Assembly (NCBI GenBank): GCA_050250955.1
Contig: JBFWNR010000003.1
Location: 186,001 to 250,000, forward strand
Source: CAWAYR01 sp050250955
Lineage (GTDB): Bacteria; Acidobacteriota; Vicinamibacteria; Vicinamibacterales; UBA2999
DNA length: 64,000 bases
Reading direction: 5' to 3'
Below the pieces are notes generated by a model. It saw nothing but the letters and a program-made list of their open reading frames with translations. It did no database searches and was not told the DNA's origin. The position numbers were made by a program, and so were the translations under genes. Each line of letters starts with the position of its first letter. The stretch's first letter is position 1. Of the stretch, positions 15,677-24,823 are shown piece by piece.

Positions 15677-16963
15677 CTACCTCCGGCTCGTGCCGGCCTT
15701 GGGCGTCAGCTTCAGCAGCTTGCCGTTGGCGCCCTCGGTGAGGACGTAGACCGCGCCGTCGGGAAACACCTGCACGTCGCGCAGACGCGCGCCCAGGTCG
15801 AGCAGCAGCGGTTCCTCGTTGACGACCTTGTCGTCCTTGCCGATCTCCAGCCGGAACAGGGCCTGGCCGGCCAGCGCGCCGACCAGCGCGCTCGACTTCC
15901 ACTGCGGGAAGAGATCGCCCTTGTAGAAGGCCAGGGCCGACGGCGCGATCACCGGGTCCCAGTAGTAGCGCGGCTGCTCCATCCCCGGCTTCTCGACGAT
16001 GGCGTCGCCGATTTTGGTACCGGGATAGTTGATGCCGTGCACGATCACCGGCCAGCCGTAGTTCTTGCCCTTCTCGATGAGGTTCAGCTCGTCGCCGCCG
16101 CGCGGGCCGTGCTCGACCTCCCACAGCCGGCCGTCGGGCGCGAAGGTCAGCCCCTGCGGTGTCCGGTGGCCCATGGACCAGGTGCCGGGCAGGCCCAGCG
16201 ACGGATTGCCCGGCGCCGGCTTGCCCTCGGGGGTGATGTGAATCACCTTGCCCAGGTAGGTGTCGAGGTGCTGCGCCTGCAGCGGCAGGGGATCGCCGGT
16301 GGAGCGATCGCCCACGGCGACAAAGAGGTTGCCGTCCTTCGGGTCGACGGCGATGCGCGAGCCGGACTGCGACACGGCTCGGTTGGTGAACGGCGCCGCC
16401 TGGAAGATGGTCGTGACCTTCGAGATCGTGCCGGCGGTCTCGTCGAGGATGGCGCTGTCCACCGCGTGCGCGCAGGTGGTCTCGTCGAGGTTGCGCAGGT
16501 AGACGAAGAAGATGCGGTGGTTGGTGGCGAAGTCCTTGTCGAGCGCCACGTCGAGCAGGCCGGCCTGGCCGCGGAAGTACACCGGCGGCATGTTGACGGT
16601 GATCGTGTGCAGCGTCGATCCGTCCTGGTTCAGGATCCGCAGCCGGCCGGCCTTTTCGGTGATGAGGAACCGGCCGCTCGGCAGCAGCTCCACCGCCCAC
16701 GGCACGTCGAGGCCGGTGGCGATGGTCGTCACCTCGATGTCCACGGTCTTGTGATACGGCGCCCGCGTCTGCCCCGGAAAAACCGGGTAATCGGTGTCGA
16801 GCTCCGGAGCCCGGCGATCGACGGGCTGCCCTTCGATGGTGAACTTCTCCCACGGCTGGCGCACCGCCCGCGGCGGAGCCGGGGTGGTGGGAGTCTGGGC
16901 CTCAACGGCCGCGGGGAGCAGGGCCAGGCCGGCAAGGGCACAGACGAGGGCGAGTCGGGTCAT
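15677..16963 (-). CDS. PQQ-dependent aldose sugar dehydrogenase (YliI/GDH-B-like)
   Basis: A 428-residue soluble quinoprotein of the glucose/sorbosone dehydrogenase family. The signal peptide is MTRLALVCALAGLALLPAAVEA. The propeller begins at TTIATGLDVPWAVELLPSGRFLITEKAGR and contains the family landmarks GQAGLLDVALDKDF, GPRGGDELNLIEKGKNYGWP and the late LRDVQVFPDGAVYVLTE. The enzyme oxidises aldoses in the periplasm with PQQ and Ca2+, passing electrons to the respiratory chain. No PQQ synthesis gene is in the window. Convergent with the DUF2157 pair and divergent from the M20 gene. Confidence 0.88.
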   Translation of the reverse strand: MTRLALVCALAGLALLPAAVEAQTPTTPAPPRAVRQPWEKFTIEGQPVDRRAPELDTDYPVFPGQTRAPYHKTVDIEVTTIATGLDVPWAVELLPSGRFLITEKAGRLRILNQDGSTLHTITVNMPPVYFRGQAGLLDVALDKDFATNHRIFFVYLRNLDETTCAHAVDSAILDETAGTISKVTTIFQAAPFTNRAVSQSGSRIAVDPKDGNLFVAVGDRSTGDPLPLQAQHLDTYLGKVIHITPEGKPAPGNPSLGLPGTWSMGHRTPQGLTFAPDGRLWEVEHGPRGGDELNLIEKGKNYGWPVIVHGINYPGTKIGDAIVEKPGMEQPRYYWDPVIAPSALAFYKGDLFPQWKSSALVGALAGQALFRLEIGKDDKVVNEEPLLLDLGARLRDVQVFPDGAVYVLTEGANGKLLKLTPKAGTSRR

Positions 16964-17065
16964 CTCAGTCTCCGTAGTACTGGCCAGGTCGGCGGTTCTG
17001 CCGATGCGTCCACGACGAAGTATAGCGGCCCGGTTCGCCGGCCGGGGCCGTGGTAAGGTCCGCCC

Positions 17066-18376
17066 ATGTTCGCGCTGCCGTGTCCGTCACGGCGACGGTT
17101 CCTCCTGAGCACCGCGGCCGGCCTGACGGCGTGGCCCCTCCGGGCCCGTGCCCAGGGAGCGGCCGGGCGGCCAGTGCCGCCGGTCCGAACGCCGGTCCCC
17201 GTGGACGACCGCGAGGTCTTGGAGCTCACCCGCGCGCTGGCGCGGATTCCGAGCTTCACCACCGAAGAGCAGCAGGTGGCCGAGTTCCTGCGCGGGCTGT
17301 TCCTGCGCGAGGGCCTGGAGGCCGAGCTCATGGAGGTGGACCCCGGCCGGGTCCAGGTGGTAGCGCGGTTGAAGGGCAGCGGCGGCGGCCGAACGCTGAT
17401 GCTCAACGGCCACATGGACATCGACCCGCTGCCCGCCGGCATGACCCGCGACCCGTGGCAGCCGGCCATCGAAGGCGACCGCTTCTACGGGGCCGGCATC
17501 GGCAACATGAAGGGCGGCCTGGCGGCGATGATCGCCGGCACGCTGGCGGTGAAGCGCGCCGGCATGCCCCGCCGCGGCGACGTCGTCGTCGCCTGTGTCG
17601 TCGGCGAGCTGCAGGGCGGCATCGGCACGGTACGCCTGCTGAAGGCCGGCGTGCGCGCCGACGCCGCCATCGTCGGCGAACCCCACGGCGCCGGCAACGT
17701 GCTCACCAAACATGCCGGCGTCATGCAGTTCGCGGTGCACGTCCTCGGCCGGACCGCCCACATCTCACGCAAGGACGAGGGCGAGCACGCCATCCTGCGC
17801 GCCGGGCAGGCGGTGACGGCGCTGGAGGCGATGACCCTCACCGGGCCGCCCGATCCCGACCTGCCGGGCCTGCCCCGCCTGAACGTCGGCAGCATCATCG
17901 GCGGCCGCGGCCGCGACACGGAGCTGCGCGGTCCCAACTGGGTGCCCGACTTCGCCACCCTCTACGTGGACGTGCGCTTCACGCAGGGGATGACGCCAGT
18001 GTCGATCCTCGCCCAGGTGCGCGGCGCGCTCGACGCCGTGTCCGGCCTCCGTTACGAGCTCGAGTTCCCGATGGAGCCGAAGCGGCGGATCCTGCGCGAG
18101 GTGATGCTGCCGTTCTCGATCGCCGCCGACGCCCCGATCGTCCGCACGGTGGCGGCATCGGTCGAGGACGTGGCCGGCGCCGCGCCGCACGTCGGCGTCG
18201 TGCTGCCCAACGGCTATTCCGGCAACGACACCTCCCACCTGGCCGCGGCGGGCATTCCCAGCGTGCTCTACGGGCCGTCGGGCGACATGGACGGCGCCGA
18301 CCGCTGGACCTCGGTGTCGCAGATCCTCACCTGCACGCGGGTCTACGCCGACGTCATCCGCCGTGTCTGCGCCTGA
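17066..18376 (+). CDS. M20-family peptidase-like protein, exported, with altered metal site
   Basis: A 436-residue protein with a Tat-type leader (RRRFLLSTAAGLTAWPLRARAQ) and the full M20 fold, including an inserted dimerisation domain in the middle. His116 and Asp118 (NGHMDIDP) are present. The residue that should be the bridging Asp is Asn147 (GIGNMKGG), the second Glu of the EE pair is Leu182 (GELQGG), and the usual C-terminal His ligand after IPSVLYGP is not found. Glu181 and Glu205 remain. This departs from canonical di-zinc M20 enzymes; it may bind one metal or act without hydrolysis. The start is the first ATG before the leader. Confidence 0.82.
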   Translation: MFALPCPSRRRFLLSTAAGLTAWPLRARAQGAAGRPVPPVRTPVPVDDREVLELTRALARIPSFTTEEQQVAEFLRGLFLREGLEAELMEVDPGRVQVVARLKGSGGGRTLMLNGHMDIDPLPAGMTRDPWQPAIEGDRFYGAGIGNMKGGLAAMIAGTLAVKRAGMPRRGDVVVACVVGELQGGIGTVRLLKAGVRADAAIVGEPHGAGNVLTKHAGVMQFAVHVLGRTAHISRKDEGEHAILRAGQAVTALEAMTLTGPPDPDLPGLPRLNVGSIIGGRGRDTELRGPNWVPDFATLYVDVRFTQGMTPVSILAQVRGALDAVSGLRYELEFPMEPKRRILREVMLPFSIAADAPIVRTVAASVEDVAGAAPHVGVVLPNGYSGNDTSHLAAAGIPSVLYGPSGDMDGADRWTSVSQILTCTRVYADVIRRVCA

Positions 18377-18398
18377 AGGCGCCGCTTACGGTCTTTTT
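18369..18398 (+). terminator. weak terminator-like hairpin after the M20 gene
   Basis: GCGCC-tgaa-GGCGC (18369-18382) overlaps the stop codon and is followed about 11 bases later by TCTTTTT. The stem is short and the gap to the T-run is long, so this is only a marginal intrinsic terminator. Confidence 0.25.
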
Positions 18399-18478
18399 AA
18401 GGTTCCGGTAGGAACAGATTAGCGTCCGGCTCGCCCAGGGCTCGATACAGTCGCAGGCGTCACGTGGAGGTGACGACC

Positions 18479-19189
18479 ATGACGCGAACTCTGACGATCG
18501 TTTCACTCGTGGGCCTGGCCGCACTCGGCGCCGGCATGCTCGTGGCCGAAGGCCGCGCTCGTCGTTCCCCCGATGTCGGCGCGCCCGTCGCAGCAACGGC
18601 CGACCCCGGCGGGACGCCGGGTGCGGGCGAGCCGACGCTCGACGACGTCCGCCGTGCAACCGAGCGTTTCCGCGACGTGAACGCCGCGCTCGCCGCCGGC
18701 TACATCCGCGATCCGTACGACCTGTGCGACTCGGCTGAGATGATGGGACGCCCCGCCACGCTGGGCGCGATGGGCGTGCACTACTTCCGTCCCGACCTGC
18801 TGGGCATCACCGCGCCGCCCGCGCCGCGGGTGTCGGGCACCGGCACGCACACCGACTTCCGCCAGCCCGCCATCCTCATCTACGAACCGCAGGCCGACGG
18901 CTCGCTGGAGCTCGTCGCGGTCGAGAACCTGGTCTTCGCCGACGCCTGGCGCGCCGGCGGTCGCGCCGCGCCGCCGAGCTACTACGGCGTGCCCTACGAC
19001 GACATGCGCGACGACCCGGCCACCGCCCTGGACGAGGCCCACATGTTCGAGCCGCACTTCGATCGCCACGTGTGGCTCTACCGCGACAACCCGAACGGCG
19101 TCTTCGCGCCCTTCAATCCCGCGGTCACCTGCGCCCATCATCGCGGCGCACAGGGACATCCCGGCGACCACACCACCCACGCCCGGTGA
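18479..19189 (+). CDS. exported conserved hypothetical protein
   Basis: A 236-residue protein. GGAGGTGA ends 6 bases before ATG 18479, which fixes the start even though a GTG lies 15 bases upstream. A signal-anchor or signal peptide (MTRTLTIVSLVGLAALGAGMLVAEG) is followed by an Ala/Pro/Gly linker and a domain beginning RATERFRDVNAALAAGYIRDP. It contains many His and Asp residues (DEAHMFEPHFDRHVWLY, CAHHRGAQGHPGDHTTHAR) that could bind metal. I do not recognise a named family. It stands alone, with 102 bases upstream and 132 downstream. Confidence 0.68.
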   Translation: MTRTLTIVSLVGLAALGAGMLVAEGRARRSPDVGAPVAATADPGGTPGAGEPTLDDVRRATERFRDVNAALAAGYIRDPYDLCDSAEMMGRPATLGAMGVHYFRPDLLGITAPPAPRVSGTGTHTDFRQPAILIYEPQADGSLELVAVENLVFADAWRAGGRAAPPSYYGVPYDDMRDDPATALDEAHMFEPHFDRHVWLYRDNPNGVFAPFNPAVTCAHHRGAQGHPGDHTTHAR

Positions 19190-19321
19190 TCGCGCGGCCA
19201 CGGCCGAGCTCTGCCGTGGGCTGGCCGCCGCCGGGCGGACGGCAGCGGCGACGACCGGCACGTCCACGGCAGTCCTCATGTAGTCTGGCGCGGTGACGCC
19301 CGCCGGAGAGGAGGCCTGCCC

Positions 19322-19837
19322 GTGGACTACCAGATCGACAGCCGCAACCATCGGAGCCAGGAAGTCCGCGTCGGCGAGAGCGACCAGGAAGTGGCGGCGT
19401 TCCGCAAGGTCAATTTCTTCATCCAGAACCTGAAGGCCGAGGTTGGCGGGCTCGACTACGAGATGAAGCTCGCCGCCCCCTGGAACGGGTTCCGCTACCA
19501 GCTGGTGCAGGCCGGCCGGGTGATCGCGACGGCGAAGCGCCACGGCCGGATGCACGCCTTCGACGCCAGCCGGCCCCTCCACCGCCACCCGCTCGCCGAG
19601 TTCGAGCTCGACGTGTCGGGCCGGACGATGACCCTCACGCCGCTCGACCGCCACGGCACGACCTTCCGCCTCGACGAGGGCGGAACCGAGTGCGGGCGGC
19701 TGGCCATGCGGCCCTTCGACGCCCAGCGGGGCGGCGAGTGGCAGGAGGACCTGACCGCGCCGCTCGGCTGGTCGGCGCCGTTGGCCGCGTGGATCGGCTG
19801 GCTGGCCCGCGAGGGCCGGTCCCGAATGTCCAAGTGA
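19322..19837 (+). CDS. conserved hypothetical soluble protein
   Basis: A 171-residue protein starting at GTG 19322, nine bases after GGAGAGGAGG. The sequence is rich in beta-strand-like stretches (NFFIQNLKAEVGGLDYEMKL, LAEFELDVSGRTMTLTPLD) and has no signal peptide or membrane span. The layout loosely recalls LURP1/scramblase-type barrels, but I cannot support that assignment. It is followed 80 bases later by the GIDE-domain gene on the same strand. Confidence 0.6.
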   Translation: MDYQIDSRNHRSQEVRVGESDQEVAAFRKVNFFIQNLKAEVGGLDYEMKLAAPWNGFRYQLVQAGRVIATAKRHGRMHAFDASRPLHRHPLAEFELDVSGRTMTLTPLDRHGTTFRLDEGGTECGRLAMRPFDAQRGGEWQEDLTAPLGWSAPLAAWIGWLAREGRSRMSK

Positions 19838-19917
19838 CGCGACGGGCCGGGCGGGCGCCCCGAGCCTCGACTCGGCGCGTTGCCGCGCACGGCTGAGTCG
19901 GAGCATACTCGGCCGCC

Positions 19918-20814
19918 ATGATTGCGGCGCTCCCCCTGCCCGTCTTCCTCGTCATCGTCGCGTTCTTCCTGGCCATGGCCGGCGTCGCGCTGTTCGCCGG
20001 CGTGCACGCCCGCCGGCGTGCGGCGGTGGTGCGCGACACGCCGACCTCGCCGATCGGCATGGCCGAAGACGGCTATCGCGAGTTCGAAGGTCGGATCGAA
20101 CTCCTTCCCGGCGCCGACGTGAAGGCGCCGCTCACCCAGTGGCCGTGCGCGTGGTACCACGCCAGGGTCGAGCGCTACGAGCGAATCGGGGCCGGGCGCG
20201 ACAGCGACCTCGGCTGGAAGCCGGTCCGCGAATGGACCAGCGGCGCGCCGTTCCTGGTCCGCGACTCCACCGGGGCGTGCGTGGTCGATCCGCACCGCGC
20301 CGAGGTGACGCCGACCGACAAGAGCGTGTGGTACGGCGCCGCCGAGACCCCCACCGATCGCAACCCCGCCAAGGTCGGGCCCACCGAATCGGCCACCGGC
20401 ATGGTCGAGATCGCAGGTACCCCGAACACCAAGTACCGCTACAGCGAAGCGCGCGTCTATGCCGGCGATCCGCTGCTGGTGCTGGGCGAGTTCACCAGCG
20501 GCCGGTTCGCCCCCGCCGACGAGGAGGAGGAGGACGACGACGTCGTCGCCGAGGACGTTGAGGACGCGGCCAGCGACGACGGCGACGACGACGCGTTGGC
20601 CGACGCCAGGCGCGACGACGCGCTGTTCGCACGGGCCCGCCAGGTGACACGCGCCACCATCGCCCGCGGCACCGGGGCTCGCCCGTTCCTGCTCTCGACG
20701 ACGCCGCAGGCCGAGCACGTGGCGTTGACGGCCACGGGCTCACAGGCGGCGATGGGCGTGGCGGTGGTGCCGCTCGGTATCGTCGTCCTGCTCCTCTGGA
20801 TCCGCTTCGGCTGA
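19918..20814 (+). CDS. GIDE-domain membrane protein with acidic insert
   Basis: A 298-residue protein with an N-terminal membrane span (LPLPVFLVIVAFFLAMAGVALF) and a C-terminal one (VAVVPLGIVVLLLWIRFG). Between them lies a beta-rich domain with the GIDE/MUL1-like phrases REFEGRIELLPG, LTQWPCAWYHARVERYE, GAPFLVRDSTGACVVDP and RYSEARVYAGDPLLVLGEF. Eukaryotic MUL1 uses this domain in the mitochondrial intermembrane space; no RING finger is present here. A stretch at about 200-228 is almost entirely Asp/Glu, an insert unlike the rest. Convergent with the dynamin-like gene 31 bases downstream. Role unknown. Confidence 0.72.
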   Translation: MIAALPLPVFLVIVAFFLAMAGVALFAGVHARRRAAVVRDTPTSPIGMAEDGYREFEGRIELLPGADVKAPLTQWPCAWYHARVERYERIGAGRDSDLGWKPVREWTSGAPFLVRDSTGACVVDPHRAEVTPTDKSVWYGAAETPTDRNPAKVGPTESATGMVEIAGTPNTKYRYSEARVYAGDPLLVLGEFTSGRFAPADEEEEDDDVVAEDVEDAASDDGDDDALADARRDDALFARARQVTRATIARGTGARPFLLSTTPQAEHVALTATGSQAAMGVAVVPLGIVVLLLWIRFG

Positions 20815-20845
20815 TTCACACCGGAGTCGGGCGGTGTGCAGGCGG

Positions 20846-22582
20846 TCACAGCGCTTCCACGTCCCGTCGCAGCGCCGCCGATCGTTCCAGGATCGCCGCC
20901 AGCTCGTCGCGGCGCTGCCTGAGCGCGGTGCGTTCGCCGTCCACGAAGTGGACGTAAGGGGCAATCGCGTCCTCGACGCGACGGACGATGCGGTCGAGTT
21001 CGCGCTCGAACTGCGCCGACAGCGCCGCAGTCAACTGGCGGCGCATCTGCGCCACGCGGTCGTGGAGCTCCTGCTTCGCCTTCTGGCGCCGCCGCGGCAG
21101 CACGACGAAGCCGACGGTGGCGAGCACCCCGGCGGCGAGGATGCCGGTGACGTCGGCCGCCGTCGTCGTCGCCAGCACCGACACGGCGGTGCCGAGGCCG
21201 ACCGCGCCCACCTCCAGCAACGCGGCGTTGGCCACGGCCATCTGCACCGACTCGGCCATGCGGGCGGCCTCGGCGCGCTGGTCGTGCGCCTCGAGCGCCT
21301 CCTGCGTGGCCTTGCCCACCGTGTCGAGCAGGCGGGCGCGGTCGTACTCGAAGCCGTGGGCCAGCTGGCCGGCGATCCGCTCCGCATGTTCGCTGCGCCG
21401 GCGCGCCAGGCGATCGCGAATCTCGCGCCACTGCTGCAGGTCGCTCGACACCAGCCAGTCGATGATGCCGTCGACGCGCGCCTGCACGTCCTGCGGGAGA
21501 TCGGCGATGACGGCCCGTTCGAACTCGAGCCGGATCCGGCTCTTGTTCAGGAGATCGAAGAGCCGCCCGGCGCGCACCGTACTGTCGAAGAACCGGTCGC
21601 CGCGATCCTCGAACTGGTGGAGGACGTTGTCGACGTCGGCCAGCCGCAGCTGGAAGGAGCGGCCCATCTCGCGCCGGAATCCGCTGAGCTGGGCGCGAAT
21701 CTCGTCGACCGCCTTTTCGTCGTCGCGCAGCAGGTCGAGCCGCGCATCCGCGGTCGCCGCGTACTGGGTGGCCAGCCGGTGGCCGACGCCGAGCGGGTTG
21801 AGAAGCTTCAACCGGAAGCGTTCGCGGTCGTTCAGGGTGGTGAGAATGTAGCCTTCCAGCTCCGGCAGGCGCGACCGCTCGAGCGCCGGCGCATCGGCGG
21901 CGGCGCGCGCCGCCAGCGCCGCCTTCGCCGAGACCAGGAACAGCTCCGGCACGAAGCCGAGCAGGGCGTTGGTGTTGTCGCGGACGAACGCGCGCACCTG
22001 GTCGGTGTCCGCCGCGGTCTCGAGCAGGTCGGCCTTGTTGACGACCATGACGACCTTCTTGCCCCACTCGCGGATCTGGGTCAGGAACTGCCGCTCGCTC
22101 TCGGTGAACGGCCGGTCGGCCGAGGTGACGAACAGGATCAGGTCGGCGCGCGGCACGAACCGCCGGGTCAGCACCTCGTGTTCCCGGGTGATGGCATTGG
22201 TGCCTGGGGTGTCCACCAGGTGGACGTCGCGGAGCAGCGGCGCGGTGCCATGGACGCGGCGCACGTCGCCCGCCGGCACGTCGGCGGCATGGTCGGCGTG
22301 CAACACGATCTGGACGTCGGCGGTGGTGGGCGTGACGCCTTCGGGGAGCACCCGCTCACCGAGCAGGGCGTTGATGAGGGCGCTCTTCCCGGCGTTGAAC
22401 TCGCCGACGACGACGAGCAGGAAGAAGTCGTCGAGGTGCTGGAGGGATGTGCGCAGCGTGGCTTCGTCGCCGGGTTCGGCCGCGGCCCTGACCAGCGCGG
22501 CCAGGAGGTCTTCGAGCACCGTGCGCACGCCGCGAACCAGCTGCGACTGCGCGGCGGTCATCACCTGGGGCGAAACGCGCAT
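20846..22582 (-). CDS. bacterial dynamin-like GTPase
   Basis: A 578-residue protein. GTPase motifs are ordered: GEFNAGKS at 60-67 (G1), a Thr-rich switch (GVTPTTADVQ) near 84, DTPG at 124-127 (G3) and NKAD at 182-185 (G4). A long helical region follows and, near residues 455-500, two hydrophobic stretches (LLEVGAVGLGTAVSVL and GILAAGVLATVGFVVLP) that form a membrane paddle or hairpin. Helical stalk residues close the protein. This matches single-protein BDLPs that tubulate or fuse bacterial membranes. I start at ATG 22582; the frame is open 148 codons further but without similarity. The gene stands alone next to the GIDE gene. Confidence 0.86.
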   Translation of the reverse strand: MRVSPQVMTAAQSQLVRGVRTVLEDLLAALVRAAAEPGDEATLRTSLQHLDDFFLLVVVGEFNAGKSALINALLGERVLPEGVTPTTADVQIVLHADHAADVPAGDVRRVHGTAPLLRDVHLVDTPGTNAITREHEVLTRRFVPRADLILFVTSADRPFTESERQFLTQIREWGKKVVMVVNKADLLETAADTDQVRAFVRDNTNALLGFVPELFLVSAKAALAARAAADAPALERSRLPELEGYILTTLNDRERFRLKLLNPLGVGHRLATQYAATADARLDLLRDDEKAVDEIRAQLSGFRREMGRSFQLRLADVDNVLHQFEDRGDRFFDSTVRAGRLFDLLNKSRIRLEFERAVIADLPQDVQARVDGIIDWLVSSDLQQWREIRDRLARRRSEHAERIAGQLAHGFEYDRARLLDTVGKATQEALEAHDQRAEAARMAESVQMAVANAALLEVGAVGLGTAVSVLATTTAADVTGILAAGVLATVGFVVLPRRRQKAKQELHDRVAQMRRQLTAALSAQFERELDRIVRRVEDAIAPYVHFVDGERTALRQRRDELAAILERSAALRRDVEAL

Positions 22583-22801
22583 GAGTGATTCTACCGGGGG
22601 CCCCGGGCTGGCGGGCGCCGCCATGCCGCGTGCCCCGCGTCGGCCGGACGACGAAGCCACCACGCCCGGGAATATTCCGCGTCTCGCGGCTGGCCCGCGG
22701 CCCGCCGGCGGCGAATCCGCGCGGCGTCTATCCGCTTGCGGTGCTGAACTCGTCGGCGGCGGCGGGTACGAAGCATGCAGCGGCCTGGTCCGAGAGACGA
22801 C

Positions 22802-23794
22802 ATGATGAACGCCACGACGCCACTCGAGCTGCGCGCGCTGGTTGAGGCCGCCGTGCTCGCCCCGTCCAGTCACAACACGCAGCCGTGGCGTTTCCGGACC
22901 GGGAACGCCACCGTGGACCTCTACGCCGACCGGCGGCGCGCCCTTCCGGTGAACGACCCCGACGATCGCGAACTGCACATCAGCTGCGGCGCTGCGCTGT
23001 TCAATCTGCGGGTCGCCGCCGCCCATTGGCAGGTGCCGGTTGCCGTCTCGATGCTGCCCGACGCGGCGGATCCGGACTGGCTCGCCCGGGTGACCTGCGG
23101 AATGGGGTCACCGGAACCGCTCGCCGACCTGTGGCCGGCGCTCACCGAACGGCGCACGCATCGCCGTCGCTTCACCGACCGCGCCGTCGAGGCGGACGAG
23201 GTCGAGGCGCTGGCGGCGGCGGCCGCCGCCGAAGGCGCCACCTGCCTCACCGTCGGCGGCGAGGCCACCCGGCATGAGGTCGGAGCGCTCGTGGCCGAGG
23301 CCGATCGACGCCTCTGGGACGATCCGCGGTGGCGCCGTGAACTCGCGCTCTGGATGCATCCCCGCCGCCGCGGCGACGGCCTGACGCTGCCCGGTCTGCC
23401 CGTACCCCTGGCGCAGTTCGTCGTCCGGACGTTCGACATGGGTGAGGGAACGGGGGCCACGGATCGGGCGCTGACCGAGGGGTCGCCGCTGCTGGCGCTC
23501 CTCGAGACGACCGGCGACTCCCCGCGGGACTGGCTGTTTGCCGGTCAGGCGCTCGAGCACCTGCTGCTCACCGGGTGCCGTCGCGGCCTGCAGGCCTCCT
23601 ATCTGAACCAGTCGATCCAGGTCACGGCGCTGCGCTCGGAACTGGGTGCGGTGGTCGGGGGGAGCGGAGTGCCTCAGATCCTGCTCCGGTTGGGATATCC
23701 GGCGGCGGCGCTGCCGGCGACCCCGCGGCGGCCCATCGACGACGTGCTCGACCACGGCGACGGGGCGACGTCCCCCGGCCGACGCTCCTCATGA
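22802..23794 (+). CDS. Acg-type nitroreductase family protein
   Basis: A 330-residue FMN-binding-fold protein of the Acg/nitroreductase group: LRALVEAAVLAPSSHNTQPWRF at the start is the classic substrate/FMN loop, ERRTHRRRFTDRAV follows, and a second half-domain ends with LQASYLNQSIQV and GYPAAALPATPRRP. The double-length layout is like mycobacterial Acg, which binds FMN without typical nitroreductase activity. No signal peptide. The start could be ATG 22802 or 22805. Its stop overlaps the ATG of the M23 peptidase (ATGA), so the two products are made together. Confidence 0.85.
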   Translation: MMNATTPLELRALVEAAVLAPSSHNTQPWRFRTGNATVDLYADRRRALPVNDPDDRELHISCGAALFNLRVAAAHWQVPVAVSMLPDAADPDWLARVTCGMGSPEPLADLWPALTERRTHRRRFTDRAVEADEVEALAAAAAAEGATCLTVGGEATRHEVGALVAEADRRLWDDPRWRRELALWMHPRRRGDGLTLPGLPVPLAQFVVRTFDMGEGTGATDRALTEGSPLLALLETTGDSPRDWLFAGQALEHLLLTGCRRGLQASYLNQSIQVTALRSELGAVVGGSGVPQILLRLGYPAAALPATPRRPIDDVLDHGDGATSPGRRSS

Positions 23795-24750
23795 TCTGGT
23801 TCTCGGTGGGCCTCCCGCTGGTGCTGCAGGCGCTGGTGCCGATCGCGCTGTTGTCGGCGATCGCCGCTGGCACGGCCACGCCGCTGGCGCACGCTGCGCT
23901 CATCCTCTTCACCACCGCATACCTGGTCGCCATTGGCGTCGCCGGTCTCTGGCTGGTCCTGCCCTGGTGGATGCCGTGGCTGTACGGAGGCGTGCTGGTG
24001 GTGGCGGTGGCTCGCGCCGTTCGCCGGTGGCCGGCACGAACGACGGCGAGGGCCCGCTGGCCGTGGATGGTGATCGCGGCCGGCACGGTCGGGGCCGTTG
24101 CGGCGGCGACCATCACTGCCGTCGCCTGGCGGGGACGGCGCGCACCGGCCGGGACCGTCGAACTCGCGTCGCCGTTTACGAGCGGCACCTATCTGGTCGT
24201 CAACGGCGGAATGAGCCAGCTCCTCAGCGCCCATCTGGCAACCCTCGACGGCGAGCGGTTCCGGCCGTATCGCGGGCAGAGCTACGGCGTCGATCTCGTG
24301 AAGATCGACCGTCTGGGGCTGCGCGCCCGTGGTGTGCTGCCGCGCGATCCGGCCGCCTACGGCATCTTCGGCGAGCCCGTCGTCGCGCCCTGCACGGGGC
24401 GCGTGATCGCCGCCGAAGACGGCGCTCCCGACATGCCGCCGCCGGAGACCGACCGCGCGCACATGGCAGGCAATCACGTGCTGCTCGACTGTGACGGGGT
24501 GTGGGTGCTGCTCGGCCATCTGCAGAGCGGGTCGGTGGCCGTACGCACCGGGCAGCCGGTGCGCCGCGGCACGCCGATCGGACGTGCCGGCAACAGCGGC
24601 AACACCGGGGAACCGCACCTGCACGTCCACGCCCAGCGACCCGGGCCGGTGGAGGCGCCGCTCGGCGGCGACCCGCTCCCGATCCGCATCGATGGGCGCT
24701 TCCTGGTGAGAAACGACCGGCTGTCGATCGCGTCCGGCGACGGACGATGA
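23791..24750 (+). CDS. membrane-anchored M23 (LytM) peptidase-like protein
   Basis: A 319-residue protein with three N-terminal membrane spans (LPLVLQALVPIALLSAIAAG, ILFTTAYLVAIGVAGLWLVL, WMVIAAGTVGAVAAATITAV) and an extracytoplasmic M23 domain from about residue 130. The zinc ligands GH (LLGHLQSG) and HLHVH (GEPHLHVHAQ) are present. The first ligand position is Ser in SYGVD, where HxxxD enzymes have His; a group of M23 proteins lacks this His, so activity is uncertain. GNSGNTGEPHLHVH is the usual active-site strand. It would act on the cell wall or a wall-bound partner. Confidence 0.8.
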   Translation: MIWFSVGLPLVLQALVPIALLSAIAAGTATPLAHAALILFTTAYLVAIGVAGLWLVLPWWMPWLYGGVLVVAVARAVRRWPARTTARARWPWMVIAAGTVGAVAAATITAVAWRGRRAPAGTVELASPFTSGTYLVVNGGMSQLLSAHLATLDGERFRPYRGQSYGVDLVKIDRLGLRARGVLPRDPAAYGIFGEPVVAPCTGRVIAAEDGAPDMPPPETDRAHMAGNHVLLDCDGVWVLLGHLQSGSVAVRTGQPVRRGTPIGRAGNSGNTGEPHLHVHAQRPGPVEAPLGGDPLPIRIDGRFLVRNDRLSIASGDGR

Positions 24751-24823
24751 GCCCGCGCTGATGGTCGAGCGCAGGCGGCGCCCACGCTCTCCGCCGTCCG
24801 CCACGTCTGGTGCCTGGTCCACG

